Origin: Pleomorphomonas oryzae DSM 16300
GTDB lineage: Bacteria; Pseudomonadota; Alphaproteobacteria; Rhizobiales; Pleomorphomonadaceae
NCBI RefSeq assembly: GCF_000422965.1
Contig: NZ_AUHB01000003.1
Coordinates: forward strand, 124,001 to 188,000
Direction: 5' to 3'
DNA length: 64,000 nucleotides
In this document: positions 17,677 to 25,742 of the stretch, piece after piece
Position numbering within the stretch: the first letter of the stretch is position 1
Layout of the letters: every line of letters begins with the position of its first letter
Program-made: the position numbers and the translations under genes
Notes under the pieces: generated by a model
Database searches by the model: none
The model's input: only the letters and a program-made list of their open reading frames with translations
What the model was told of the DNA's origin: nothing

Positions 17677-18981
17677 TCAGTCGAGCGCCTGCTGTCGGGT
17701 TTCGGCGTCGATCTGCGACGCCGCCACGGCAGCGAGAATGAGCAGCACGGCGAACAGTGCCACCGCCGCCCCGAAGCTCCGGGCAATGAGAAGCGACAAC
17801 AGTGACGGTGCCAGGAGGCCGCCAAGCCGCGCCATGGCGCCGGCGGCACCCATGCCGCTTGCCCGTGCCGCCGTCGGATAGAGTTCCGGTGTATAGGCGT
17901 AGAGCGCGCCCCAGGTGCCGAGCAGCGCAAAGCTCATCAGCAGAATGGCCGTGGCAACCAACGTTGCATCGCCGGCAACGACGAACAGCACGCAGCCGGC
18001 TGCCGATAGCAGCAGAAAGCCGATGAGGGTCGATCTGCGGCCGATCCGCTCGACGCCCCAGGCCGCCAGCGCGTAGCCGGGAAGCTGGGCCAGCGCGACG
18101 ATGACCAGAAAACCGTAGCCGCGCACGAAGCCGAACCCTTCGCCGGCGAGGCGGGCCGGCATCCAGGTGAATATGCCATAATAGCTGAGCGACACCAGGA
18201 ACCACACCGCCAGCATGAGCAGCGTCCGCTTTCTCAACGACGGCGACAGCAGACGCACAGCTTGCGGCGCTTCGCCCGCCGCGAGTGGTTCCGACAGGGG
18301 CGCCTTGCCGTTGACGGTCAGGATGCGATCGATGACGGCGCGCGCCTCCTCGCCACGTCCCTTGCGGAGGAGATAGAGCGGCGACTCCGGCACCATCAGG
18401 CGCAGCCAGAAGCCGATCAGCGCCGGAACGGCCGTGACCAGGAAGATCGCTCGCCAGGCCTCTGACAGGCCGGTTGACGCCGCTGCCCAGGCGGCTAGTG
18501 CCACGATGACCGTGCCGACCGCCCAAAAGGCCTCCAGCATGACCAGCCAGCGGCCACGCCGGTCTGACGGCAGGAACTCGGCCATCATCGCGTAATCGAC
18601 CGGCAGCGTGCCGCCAACGGCGGCGCCGGTGAGGAAGCGGGCGATCAGCAGCAGCGGGAAGTTCGGTGCAAACACCGATGCCAAGCCGAAAATGCCGTCG
18701 CAGGCCACGGTGACCAGCAGCACCCGGCGACGACCGATCCGATCGGCAATCCGGCCGAACAATGCCGCACCGATCATCATGCCGAAGAAGAACAACGTGC
18801 CGGTTTGCAGTGCCTCCGGTACCGTCAGGCCAAAGCTGGCGGCGATCGACGGAGCGGTGAAGCCGACCGCCAGAACCTGCATGGCGTCTGCCGCCCAGAC
18901 GAGGCCGAAGATGCCGAGTAGCCGTCGCTGAAATGGACCGGTGCCGGCTTGGTCCAGGGCGTTATCGATGGCAATCGGCAT
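17677..18981 (-). CDS. MFS transporter, metabolite:proton symporter type
   Basis: 434 residues, 12 predicted helices. Motif A is GRIADRIGRRRVLL between helices 2 and 3 and recurs in the second half as WGVERIGRRSTLIG. TGAAVGGTLPVDYAMMAEFLP and the charged central loop match the sugar/organic-acid branch of the superfamily (NiaP- and SV2-like proteins). The N-terminal ~20 residues are cytosolic. Substrate unknown. A hairpin follows it and fucO lies beyond, in the same direction but with its own 304-bp spacer, so a shared pathway is possible but not shown. Confidence 0.82.
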   Translation of the reverse strand: MPIAIDNALDQAGTGPFQRRLLGIFGLVWAADAMQVLAVGFTAPSIAASFGLTVPEALQTGTLFFFGMMIGAALFGRIADRIGRRRVLLVTVACDGIFGLASVFAPNFPLLLIARFLTGAAVGGTLPVDYAMMAEFLPSDRRGRWLVMLEAFWAVGTVIVALAAWAAASTGLSEAWRAIFLVTAVPALIGFWLRLMVPESPLYLLRKGRGEEARAVIDRILTVNGKAPLSEPLAAGEAPQAVRLLSPSLRKRTLLMLAVWFLVSLSYYGIFTWMPARLAGEGFGFVRGYGFLVIVALAQLPGYALAAWGVERIGRRSTLIGFLLLSAAGCVLFVVAGDATLVATAILLMSFALLGTWGALYAYTPELYPTAARASGMGAAGAMARLGGLLAPSLLSLLIARSFGAAVALFAVLLILAAVAASQIDAETRQQALD

Positions 18982-19185
18982 GATGGCACCTCAAATCGAG
19001 GGTTGGGCTGCCTTTCCATAGACCAAAGTCGCAGACAGGAAAACCAAACCTTTACCGAACCGACAACTTCCCTTCGTCCCTGCGGCACGATGGCGACTTC
19101 GTGATCGTCCCAAGGGTGACTAATACTAAAGTCGTATGGTATGGTACCGCTCAAGATAAATTGACAACTGAGGCAAGAAGGGATC

Positions 19186-19338
19186 ATGAGCGATTTGTCA
19201 CAGGACGCCGTCAAGTGTCCGTTCATCAGGTGTCGGCATCCCGTGCCGCGCTCGTGGAATGAGGGATGCGCATCGAGCTGCTTCCTCCTCCGCAAGGAAC
19301 GCCGGCGGATTACCGTTCGCCACACCTACGAGCTCTAA
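19186..19338 (+). CDS. Small four-cysteine protein of unknown function
   Basis: 50 codons: ATG at 19186 with AAGGG a few bases upstream, TAA at 19336-19338, and a textbook rho-independent terminator overlapping the stop. Cysteines at 11, 16, 28 and 32 (C-x4-C and C-x3-C) could bind a metal, and the C-terminal third is strongly basic (LLRKERRRITVRH). I do not recognise a family. The tight coupling to a terminator argues for a genuine short transcript, although that transcript could also be a small RNA. It stands at the edge of the accessory patch next to tRNA-Lys. Confidence 0.5.
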   Translation: MSDLSQDAVKCPFIRCRHPVPRSWNEGCASSCFLLRKERRRITVRHTYEL

Positions 19339-19362
19339 GGAGGGGAAAGCCCCTCCTTTTTT
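19337..19362 (+). terminator. Rho-independent terminator
   Basis: AAGGAGGGG-AAAG-CCCCTCCTT: a 9-bp perfect stem with a 4-nt loop, followed by TTTT. It begins at the stop codon of the 50-codon ORF. This is one of the clearest intrinsic terminators in the window. Confidence 0.85.
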
Positions 19363-19553
19363 GTTGGCCGGAGAAGCAAAGCGAGAGCTTATTAGCGCTT
19401 GGTCCGGCTTGGGAGCTATCTCGGCGTATTGGGCGGCAACGTAGCCGCACTAACCCCTTCATCTCTAACCAAAGGTGTAGCCCCGCGCGGCTGTCAATCG
19501 TTGACTGCAAGCGGGTGAGATGTACCTTTGGATTGGGGTATTGGGGGGTAATC

Positions 19554-20051
19554 ATGAGAAAACTTGGTTTGGGTATAGCCGGGCTCTTGCTGTCCGCTGG
19601 CACGGCAAGTGCTGATTTCGAACGCTGGTCGGCCGAAATTGAGAACGATCCATTTTCGAACGGAATGCGGGTGACTGTCGGTTACATGTCATCAATGCGA
19701 TCCGGCATCATCATCATCTGCGACACCAAAGAGCCAGGAATGCTGATCCGGGCGATTCCCGGATTCGCCTATGAATCTTCACTGGCGCTGGTAACGCCAG
19801 AAATTCAGATCGCGGTTGATGGGAACATTATGACCGCCGGTGACGGGGAAACTGGCTCGGTCGGCGATAACCTCGCAGTATCGCAGGTAACACTGAACAA
19901 AGAGACGGCATTGCAGTTCGTGGATCTGTTCACAGCAGCCAAAAAGCAAGTTGCCATAAAGGACGGCATTTCCGATCGGCCATTTCTGCTTTCAGCTAGA
20001 GGATCGACCAAAGCATCCGATGCCCTAAAGCGCTGCCTTGTGGGGCAATGA
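19554..20051 (+). CDS. Small secreted protein of unknown function
   Basis: 165 residues. ATG 19554 begins a clear Sec signal peptide (MRKLGLGIAGLLLSAGTASA, then D-F-E-R-W). The mature part has two cysteines (in IICDTKEPG and LKRCLVGQ) that could form a disulfide, and ends with a G-S-T-K-A-S-D-A-L-K-R-C pattern seen in several small alphaproteobacterial periplasmic proteins. The open frame extends upstream to 19266, but that part reads through the terminator and lacks protein character. No family assigned. Bases 19363-19553 presumably hold its promoter. Confidence 0.7.
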   Translation: MRKLGLGIAGLLLSAGTASADFERWSAEIENDPFSNGMRVTVGYMSSMRSGIIIICDTKEPGMLIRAIPGFAYESSLALVTPEIQIAVDGNIMTAGDGETGSVGDNLAVSQVTLNKETALQFVDLFTAAKKQVAIKDGISDRPFLLSARGSTKASDALKRCLVGQ

Positions 20052-20126
20052 CCCACTATAAAAATGCGAGTCGCGCGAGGAAGTCATTGCCGATGACGTT
20101 CAAGAGTTCTCTGACCCCGCGACTAG

Positions 20127-20321
20127 TATCTTCGCGATACGGCCGTGACCTGGCTGGCTAGGGCAGGGTGCACCCTTCCAGAAATCTGCCAGATCACCGG
20201 CCACACGCTTCAGTCCGCTACTCAAACGTTGAAGCACTACCTCTACGCTCATTCTGAAATGGCGAACCACGCAATTGAAAAGCTCATCGCATGGATGGAT
20301 GCGCAGGCGACTGACTTGTAA
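20127..20321 (+). pseudogene. Tyrosine-recombinase (phage-type integrase) C-terminal remnant
   Basis: In frame from 20127 to the TAA at 20319-20321 the reading gives Y-L-R-D-T-A-V-T-W-L-A-R-A-G, then ITGHTLQSATQTLKHYL. These are the catalytic arginine, histidine and tyrosine boxes of a tyrosine recombinase. An in-frame TAG lies just upstream (20124-20126) and the rest of the enzyme (the normal ~300 residues before this) is missing, so the gene is truncated at the HxLR box. It lies about 1 kb from the 3' end of tRNA-Lys, the usual target class for such integrases. Confidence 0.8.
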
Positions 20322-20347
20322 AATTCGGATTTATTCAGGGGGTGAGC

Positions 20348-21136
20348 ATGGCTATCGTAGAACTTATTGTTATAATATTACTATTGTTGGTGTTATTTGT
20401 GCCGAAAAAGAACATTGAGAAGTATCAGATTCAAATAGCCGGAGCTATTGTTTATGGACTTACCGTTGTGTTTCTCGTTTATCTAGTATTCCTGTCCCTT
20501 GCGGTCAATAAGGACCTTTACAAGTTTTTGTATGATTGGCAAGGGCTAGTTGGCGCCGTATCGACGATTGGTGCCGGCATTTGGGCTTATCAAGCTGCCT
20601 TGCTTCCCCACCGAGAACGGAAACGGGAGGAAGCGGCGGCTGCGAAGGCTACTTTGGCTATGGTTTTATCTGATACTCTAGAAGAGTTGGATGTCGTTTA
20701 CAAAAAAATCGATGACGACATAAAGTTTAAGAATTCATTCTCTGTTCTCAATGAATATAACACAAAGTTGTGTTCCGACTTGACCGATAAATATCAGAAT
20801 TGTGTCAAGCATCTTCCTGTTGAGATTGCGGAAAGAATATCTGATATTCTATCTAGAGTTCAGATTGTAAGGGCGAGAATTAATATATTCTATAAGGACG
20901 ATAAGGATAAGCAGGGCCAATATTATATAGAAATAATGAAGCAAATCCTTGTAACGTTGATAGATATCAAGATACGCGTGAACAAGCTGTTCAATTATGC
21001 AAGAGATGGGAAGAGGTTGCATGAGCTCGCGCCGCGTCGGGAAATAGAGGATGAGTACGAGTCGATTAGAGGACAGATGGTTGGTGGTGACACGCTTGAG
21101 GATCTTCGAACCCAGATCGATAGGTTGCCTCAATAA
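20348..21136 (+). CDS. Membrane-anchored protein with helical cytoplasmic domain, unknown
   Basis: 262 residues; AGGGGGTGAGC precedes ATG 20348. Two strong N-terminal hydrophobic helices (about 3-18 and 30-52), a possible third around 68-88, then a mostly helical charged domain rich in lysine, aspartate and isoleucine. Base composition is conspicuously AT-rich, with many AAA, ATA and TTA codons rare elsewhere in the window, which marks recent acquisition. No catalytic motif recognised. It follows the integrase remnant by 26 bp and precedes tRNA-Lys, so it is probably cargo of a decayed integrative element. Confidence 0.72.
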   Translation: MAIVELIVIILLLLVLFVPKKNIEKYQIQIAGAIVYGLTVVFLVYLVFLSLAVNKDLYKFLYDWQGLVGAVSTIGAGIWAYQAALLPHRERKREEAAAAKATLAMVLSDTLEELDVVYKKIDDDIKFKNSFSVLNEYNTKLCSDLTDKYQNCVKHLPVEIAERISDILSRVQIVRARINIFYKDDKDKQGQYYIEIMKQILVTLIDIKIRVNKLFNYARDGKRLHELAPRREIEDEYESIRGQMVGGDTLEDLRTQIDRLPQ

Positions 21137-21210
21137 ACCGGGAGGGCACGAGCCTTCGGCGCGCTGTGTTCCAGCTCGGTTTTCTCGTTCAGCACATAAA
21201 AGGAACAAGA

Positions 21211-21226
21211 GGTCGCACGTGCGACC
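21211..21226. repeat. Perfect 16-bp palindrome with an extra half-site
   Basis: GGTCGCACGTGCGACC is self-complementary. The half GGTCGCACGT recurs at 21247-21256. Both lie between the AT-rich cargo gene and the 3' end of tRNA-Lys. They could be recombinase or regulator binding sites, or the basal part of a terminator for the tRNA. Nothing else in 21137-21301 is recognisable. Confidence 0.5.
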
Positions 21227-21301
21227 AGTCGCAAAGCCTCGCAAACGGTCGCACGTTCTGCTCTCGTTCTCGTTGGTTTCTTGCTAACCAATTGAAAAGA
21301 C

Positions 21302-21377
21302 TGGTGAGCGCGGAGGGATTCGAACCCTCGACCCCATGATTAAAAGTCACGTGCTCTACCGACTGAGCTACGCGCTC
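21302..21377 (-). tRNA. tRNA-Lys (anticodon TTT)
   Basis: Minus-strand cloverleaf of 76 nt including encoded CCA. Acceptor stem GAGCGCG pairs with CGCGCTC, the D-arm is GCTC...GAGC, the anticodon loop is CTTTTAA (anticodon TTT), and the T-arm is GAGGG-TTCGAAT-CCCTC, followed by discriminator A and CCA. The 3' end points toward lower coordinates, that is toward the integrase remnant and AT-rich gene, as expected if an element once integrated at this tRNA. Confidence 0.97.
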
Positions 21378-21411
21378 CCACCTTGATCGCAGCGGCTGTT
21401 GCCGCTTTCGC

Positions 21412-21460
21412 CGAGTATAGCCCGCCAACGGGCCGGCGCGAACGGGCTTTCACATACTCG
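21412..21460. other. Two-part inverted repeat upstream of tRNA-Lys
   Basis: CGAGTAT (21412) pairs with ATACTCG (21454), and AGCCCG pairs with CGGGCT inside it, giving an interrupted stem. It lies in the 307-bp space 21378-21684 between the tRNA 5' end and the next gene, where the tRNA promoter must also lie. Open frames in this space run into the tRNA and do not look like proteins. Function unknown. Confidence 0.35.
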
Positions 21461-21684
21461 ACCCGAACCGACATGGCAACCGAGGGCAGGGCGATTTTCA
21501 AAAGCTCTGCCAACCCCAGCCATGTTTCTGTGTGTCCAACGGGGCACGCAGCCATCGTCATCGGCGGCGAAGCCGGTCCGGCCCAGTCGTTGGTCATTGC
21601 GCCCAGGGTTTGAATCGTTTTATCGATGACTCCTGTCGTGGCGGATTCCTAAAGGAGGATCCGCCGCAGTTCCCCCTTCGATCG

Positions 21685-22905
21685 GTGACAACCGTGTTTA
21701 CCGCCCTCCGCATCGGCACCCTTTATTTCGGCTCGTCGTTTCTCACGGCCAACTGGCTGACACGCATGCCGGATCTGCTGGCCCATCTCGGCGTCGACAA
21801 GGCGACGATGGGGCTCGCCCTGTTTCTGGGGCCGGTGGGGGCGTTGGTCACCGCGCCGCTCGCCGGGCCGTTGATGGATCGCTTCGCCGCCGCCCGCGTC
21901 GGCATCTGGGGGCTGGCGCTCGCCGCGTTCATGCTGCTCGGCATCGGTCTTGCCGGCCACTGGATGCTGCTGGCTGCCATTTTGTTCTTCGCCGGCGCCG
22001 GCAACACGCTGTTTGAGATCGGCGGCAATGCCGGGGTTCAGCGTCTCGAAGCGACCACTGGCCGCAAATATATGGCCCAATGTCATGGCTACTGGAGCCT
22101 CGGTTTTGTCTGCGGGGCGCTGTCTGCCGGCCTGTTCGGCCAGTTCGGTGTGCCGCTTGTCTGGCACCTCGCCGCAATGGCGCTGCTCGGTGTCGTCGCC
22201 TGTGCCGGCATCGCGCGGCTGCTGCCGCTTCCCATGTATGAACGGGTCCATCGCCCGGTGGATGCCGCCAAGCCGCCGCTGTTCACCCTGCCGAGCGTCG
22301 GTCTGATCGGCCTCTGCATCATGGCGACCGGTGTGACGCTGGCGGAGGGCGCCGTCTACGACTGGGGGACGCTGTTCCTGCGCGAGCAGCTTCAGCCGAA
22401 TCCCTTCTGGACGTCGGCCGCTTATGGCACGTTCCCGCTCACCATGTTCGTCGGCCGGGTAGCCGGCGACTGGTTCCGGGCGCGCTACCGCGCGTCGAAC
22501 ATTGTCCGCGTCTGCGCCACCACGACGGCCGTCGGGCTGATCGGCTTCATCTTCTCGCCCCACATTGCCATCTCCGGCCTGTCATTGGCGTTGATGGGTG
22601 TTGGCGTCTCGCTGGTCATGCCGATCGGCGTGGCGGCGGCCGGTGACAAGCCGGGCGACGCGGCGCGCAACGTCGCGGCCATGTCGATGATCATCACGGC
22701 CATCTTCCTGTTGGCGCCGCCTGGCGTCGGCTTCGTCGCCCAGCACTTCGGCCTGACCGCCGCCTTCCTCATGATGGTGCCTTTTGTGGCAATGTCAGGG
22801 GTGTTCGCGCGCGAGGCCGATCCGCCCAAGGGTGATCTTGCCGGCCAACAAAAGATGATTGGCGAGCCCGACGCCGTTGGTGGTACGAACGCATCCACCC
22901 CATAA
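21685..22905 (+). CDS. MFS transporter, YbjJ-like
   Basis: About 406 residues, 12 predicted helices. The block E-I-G-G-N-A-G-V-Q then MAQCHGYWSLGFVCGALSAG matches the YbjJ/FucP-related branch. Start choice is uncertain: GTG 21685 begins V-T-T-V-F-T-A-L-R-I just before helix 1, but AAAGGAGG (21651-21658) lies 26 nt upstream of it. An in-frame reading from 21532 adds unlikely sequence. Substrate unknown. The next gene, a quinone oxidoreductase, starts 19 bp downstream, so the two are probably co-transcribed. Confidence 0.8.
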   Translation: MTTVFTALRIGTLYFGSSFLTANWLTRMPDLLAHLGVDKATMGLALFLGPVGALVTAPLAGPLMDRFAAARVGIWGLALAAFMLLGIGLAGHWMLLAAILFFAGAGNTLFEIGGNAGVQRLEATTGRKYMAQCHGYWSLGFVCGALSAGLFGQFGVPLVWHLAAMALLGVVACAGIARLLPLPMYERVHRPVDAAKPPLFTLPSVGLIGLCIMATGVTLAEGAVYDWGTLFLREQLQPNPFWTSAAYGTFPLTMFVGRVAGDWFRARYRASNIVRVCATTTAVGLIGFIFSPHIAISGLSLALMGVGVSLVMPIGVAAAGDKPGDAARNVAAMSMIITAIFLLAPPGVGFVAQHFGLTAAFLMMVPFVAMSGVFAREADPPKGDLAGQQKMIGEPDAVGGTNASTP

Positions 22906-22924
22906 CCCTAGTGGAGCGAAGGCC

Positions 22925-23902
22925 ATGGTGAAGGCGATTGTCGTCCGTCAAACGGGCGGACCCGAAGTGATGTCCCTTGAGGAGGTCGAGGTCGGAGCGC
23001 CCGGTCCTGGCGAAGTGCGCCTGAAGCATACCGCCATCGGCGTCAACTTCATCGACACCTACTATCGCAAGGGGCTTTATCCCGCGCCGGCCGGCCTGCC
23101 ATTCATCCCCGGCGCCGAAGCTGTCGGCATCGTGGAAAAGGTCGGGGAGGGCGTCGTTCAGTTCCGCCCCGGCGATCGCGTCGCCTATGCCGGATCGGTC
23201 GGCGCCTACGCCGAGGCACGCCTTATCTCGGCACAGAAGCTCGTCCGCATTCCTGACGACATCGATGGATTTACCGTGGCGGCAAGCCTCCTCAAGGGCA
23301 TGACCGTGCAGTATCTGCTGCGCCAGACCTTCAAGGTGACGCGCGATCATACAGTGCTGTTCCACGCCGGCGCCGGTGGTGTGGGCCAGATTGCCGGTCA
23401 GTGGCTGAAGTCGCTTGGCGCCACCTCCATCGCCACGGTCGGCTCGGAGGAAAAGGCGGAAATCGCCAGAAGTTGCGGCTATACGCATGTCATTAATTAC
23501 CGGACGGAGGATTTCGTCGCCCGGGTGGCCGAGATCACCGGCGGGGCCAAGTGCGACGTCGTCTACGATTCGGTTGGCAAGGACACATTCCCGGCTTCGC
23601 TCGACTGCCTGAAGCCGCGCGGCCTGTTTGCCTCTTTCGGTAACTCCTCGGGCCCGGTCGCGGAATTCAACCTCGGCATTTTGTCGCAGAAGGGCTCGCT
23701 CTACGTCACGCGGCCGACGCTCGGTCACTACACGGCAACGCGCGGGGATCTCGACGCCTGCGCCGAGGATCTGTTCGAGCAGATTCGCAATGATGTCGTG
23801 AAGATCAACGTTGGGCAGAAGTTCAAGCTGGCCGATGCCGTCGCCTGCCACAAGGCGATGGAGGCCCGCGAAACCGTGGGCTCGACGCTGCTGACGGTCT
23901 AA
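22925..23902 (+). CDS. NADPH:quinone oxidoreductase (zeta-crystallin/Qor family)
   Basis: 325-residue zinc-free medium-chain reductase. Characteristic parts are N-F-I-D-T-Y-Y-R-K-G-L-Y near residue 40, the entry motif PFIPGAEAVGIVEKVGEGV, the nucleotide-binding GAGGVGQIAGQWLKSLGA, and the C-terminal ADAVACHKAMEARETVGST. It transfers hydride from NADPH to quinones in the cytoplasm. It starts 19 bp after the MFS gene; GGAGCGAAGG lies before ATG 22925. A palindromic repeat element lies directly after the stop. Confidence 0.92.
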   Translation: MVKAIVVRQTGGPEVMSLEEVEVGAPGPGEVRLKHTAIGVNFIDTYYRKGLYPAPAGLPFIPGAEAVGIVEKVGEGVVQFRPGDRVAYAGSVGAYAEARLISAQKLVRIPDDIDGFTVAASLLKGMTVQYLLRQTFKVTRDHTVLFHAGAGGVGQIAGQWLKSLGATSIATVGSEEKAEIARSCGYTHVINYRTEDFVARVAEITGGAKCDVVYDSVGKDTFPASLDCLKPRGLFASFGNSSGPVAEFNLGILSQKGSLYVTRPTLGHYTATRGDLDACAEDLFEQIRNDVVKINVGQKFKLADAVACHKAMEARETVGSTLLTV

Positions 23903-23912
23903 GGCAAGTCCA

Positions 23913-23999
23913 GCAAAAGCGGGAACCGGTTTTGCGCCGGGAGTTGCGTCTCAAGAATAGAGCTTTCCCGGTGAAGCTAATTTCACCGGGAAAGCTCTA
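23913..23999. repeat. Composite palindromic (REP-like) intergenic repeat
   Basis: First part: GCAAAA (23913) and TTTTGC (23930) flanking a CGGGAACCGG-like core, resembling a dispersed intergenic repeat of rhizobial genomes. Second part: a perfect 18-bp stem, TAGAGCTTTCCCGGTGAA (23958-23975) against its complement at 23982-23999, around a 6-nt loop. It lies between the convergent quinone reductase and erpA genes. It could act as a bidirectional terminator, but it looks like a mobile palindromic unit. Confidence 0.7.
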
Positions 24000-24006
24000 G
24001 GCGTAA

Positions 24007-24348
24007 TTAGACCGCAAACGAGGTGCCGCAACCGCAGCTCGATGTGGCGTTCGGATTATTGATCTTGAAGGCCTGACCCATCAGGTCATCGACGAAGTCA
24101 ATCTCCGAACCATCCATGAACGGCAGCGACACCGCGTCGATCAACACCGTCGCGCCATCGCGCGTGACGGCGATATCGTCGGCGTTACGGCCATCGACGA
24201 GATCGAAGCGATAGGAAAAGCCCGAGCAGCCGCCGCCTTCTACGGAAATGCGCAGGGCCGTCTTGCCCGGCTGCTTTTCCAGAACCTTGGAGATCCGGCG
24301 CGCCGCGCCGGCGGTCAGGCTGATATTGGCGGCAAGAGCTTCCATCAT
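24007..24348 (-). CDS. erpA: Iron-sulfur cluster insertion protein (ErpA/HesB/IscA family)
   Basis: 113 residues. A-type carrier that hands Fe-S clusters to apo-proteins. The three ligand cysteines are C41 (EGGGCSGFSYRF) and C105/C107 (SSCGCGTSF), the standard C-x(n)-C-G-C set. The product opens with two methionines (24348 or 24345); AAGGACC lies just before. It is divergent from dgt with 135 bp between, and convergent with the quinone reductase across the palindromic repeat. Paralogous A-type proteins are hard to tell apart by eye, so the symbol is the usual annotation for this context. Confidence 0.9.
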   Translation of the reverse strand: MMEALAANISLTAGAARRISKVLEKQPGKTALRISVEGGGCSGFSYRFDLVDGRNADDIAVTRDGATVLIDAVSLPFMDGSEIDFVDDLMGQAFKINNPNATSSCGCGTSFAV

Positions 24349-24483
24349 GGTCCTTCGGCCTCGGATGACTTGAAACTGTGAACCCTGCTGACATACGTAA
24401 GGCAGCGGATGGCAAAGTCAAATGACAGCTGCGCGAGCCCGTCATGCGGATTTGCGAGAACCGGATAGTCTTGGGAGGCAATA

Positions 24484-25698
24484 GTGGCAGGTCTCGGGTT
24501 TGGCACGGAACCGCTGGCGCCTTTCGCCGTCCACCCCGACGAAAGCCTGGGTCGGCGTTATCCCGAACCGGCGAGCCCGACGCGCACGCCGTTCCAGCGC
24601 GACCGCGACCGCATCATTCACTCCACCACCTTCCGCCGCCTGAAACACAAGACGCAGGTGTTCGTTTTCCACGAAGGCGACCACTACCGCACCCGTCTGA
24701 CCCACACCCTGGAAGTCGCGCAGATCGGTCGCGCGCTCGCCCGCGCCTTGCGGCTCAATGAGGATCTCGCCGAAGCGCTGGCGCTTGCCCACGATCTCGG
24801 CCACACGCCCTTCGGCCATACCGGTGAGGATGCGCTCGACGCCTGTCTCGCTGGCTTCGGCGGTTTCGATCACAACGCCCAGTCGTTCCGGGCCGTCACC
24901 GAACTCGAACATTCCTACGCCGAATTCGATGGGCTCAACCTGTCATGGGAAACGCTGGAAGGCCTCGTCAAACACAACGGTCCACTCACCGATGCAGGCG
25001 GCAAGCCGATCGGCCATCATGCCGAGCGCGGATTGCCGGTGGCCCTCCTGGCCTATCCGGATCTCTATTCGCTGAGGCTCGATACGCACGCCAGCGCCGA
25101 GGCACAGTGCGCGGCGATTGCCGATGACATCGCCTATGATGCGCATGACATTGACGATGGTCTCCGCGCCGGGCTGTTCTCGCTGGACGATCTTCGGCCG
25201 CTGCCGCTGATCGGCGGCTTTCTCGATGCGATCGAAGCCAAGTACCCCGGCCTCGACCGTCATCGCACCATCCACGAAATCACGCGGCGGTTGATTACCG
25301 CCATGGTGGAGGACGTCATCGTTGCATCGGTCAACCGGCTCGCGGAGCTCCGCCCCAGGTCATCCGATGACATTCGGCAAGCCGGCCGCACCATTGTGAC
25401 TTTCTCCGAGGAAATGGCCGCCGTCGACGCTGCGATCAAGGGGTTTCTCTTCCCGCGCATGTACCGGCACCCCGAGGTGATGAGGGTGCGCCGTGATGCC
25501 GATCGCGTGGTGAAAGACCTGTTTGGCACCTATGTGGGCCACCCCGACTTCATGCCGGAGGAGTGGCGGAGCAATCTGGATGCAGGAGACGATGTGGCGC
25601 TTGCCCGTCGGGTAGGGGATTATATCGCCGGCATGACCGACCGTTTCGCCATCCAGGAACACCGTCGCTGGTTTGACGATACGCCGGAATTACGATAG
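24484..25698 (+). CDS. dgt: Deoxyguanosine triphosphate triphosphohydrolase-like protein
   Basis: 404 residues, HD-superfamily dNTPase converting dNTP (classically dGTP) to nucleoside and triphosphate. The metal site is visible: H74 in [10 protein letters not shown] and H103-D104 in [13 protein letters not shown]. The early block [21 protein letters not shown] is diagnostic. GTG start at 24484 with GGAGG 5 nt upstream. It is followed 44 bp later by argS, the usual order in Hyphomicrobiales, in what looks like one transcription unit extending to the SPOR gene. Confidence 0.95.
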   Translation: MAGLGFGTEPLAPFAVHPDESLGRRYPEPASPTRTPFQRDRDRIIHSTTFRRLKHKTQVFVFHEGDHYRTRLTHTLEVAQIGRALARALRLNEDLAEALALAHDLGHTPFGHTGEDALDACLAGFGGFDHNAQSFRAVTELEHSYAEFDGLNLSWETLEGLVKHNGPLTDAGGKPIGHHAERGLPVALLAYPDLYSLRLDTHASAEAQCAAIADDIAYDAHDIDDGLRAGLFSLDDLRPLPLIGGFLDAIEAKYPGLDRHRTIHEITRRLITAMVEDVIVASVNRLAELRPRSSDDIRQAGRTIVTFSEEMAAVDAAIKGFLFPRMYRHPEVMRVRRDADRVVKDLFGTYVGHPDFMPEEWRSNLDAGDDVALARRVGDYIAGMTDRFAIQEHRRWFDDTPELR

Positions 25699-25742
25699 GC
25701 CCCTCGCCAATTGGCCGGAATCCGGCTCCCACGAGGTACCCG

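Noticed and set aside
19266-19553. Upstream extension of the secreted-protein frame
   Set aside because: It crosses the rho-independent terminator and lacks protein-like composition. The signal peptide begins at 19554.
17500-21300. Second copy of the tRNA-Lys 3' end as an att repeat
   Set aside because: Scanning by eye for the T-arm and acceptor sequence in the left flank found none. A short or diverged copy could still be missed.
21189-21428. 79-codon minus-strand ORF spanning tRNA-Lys
   Set aside because: It reads through the cloverleaf (the familiar V-A-Q-S-V-E-H type translation of a tRNA). Not a gene.
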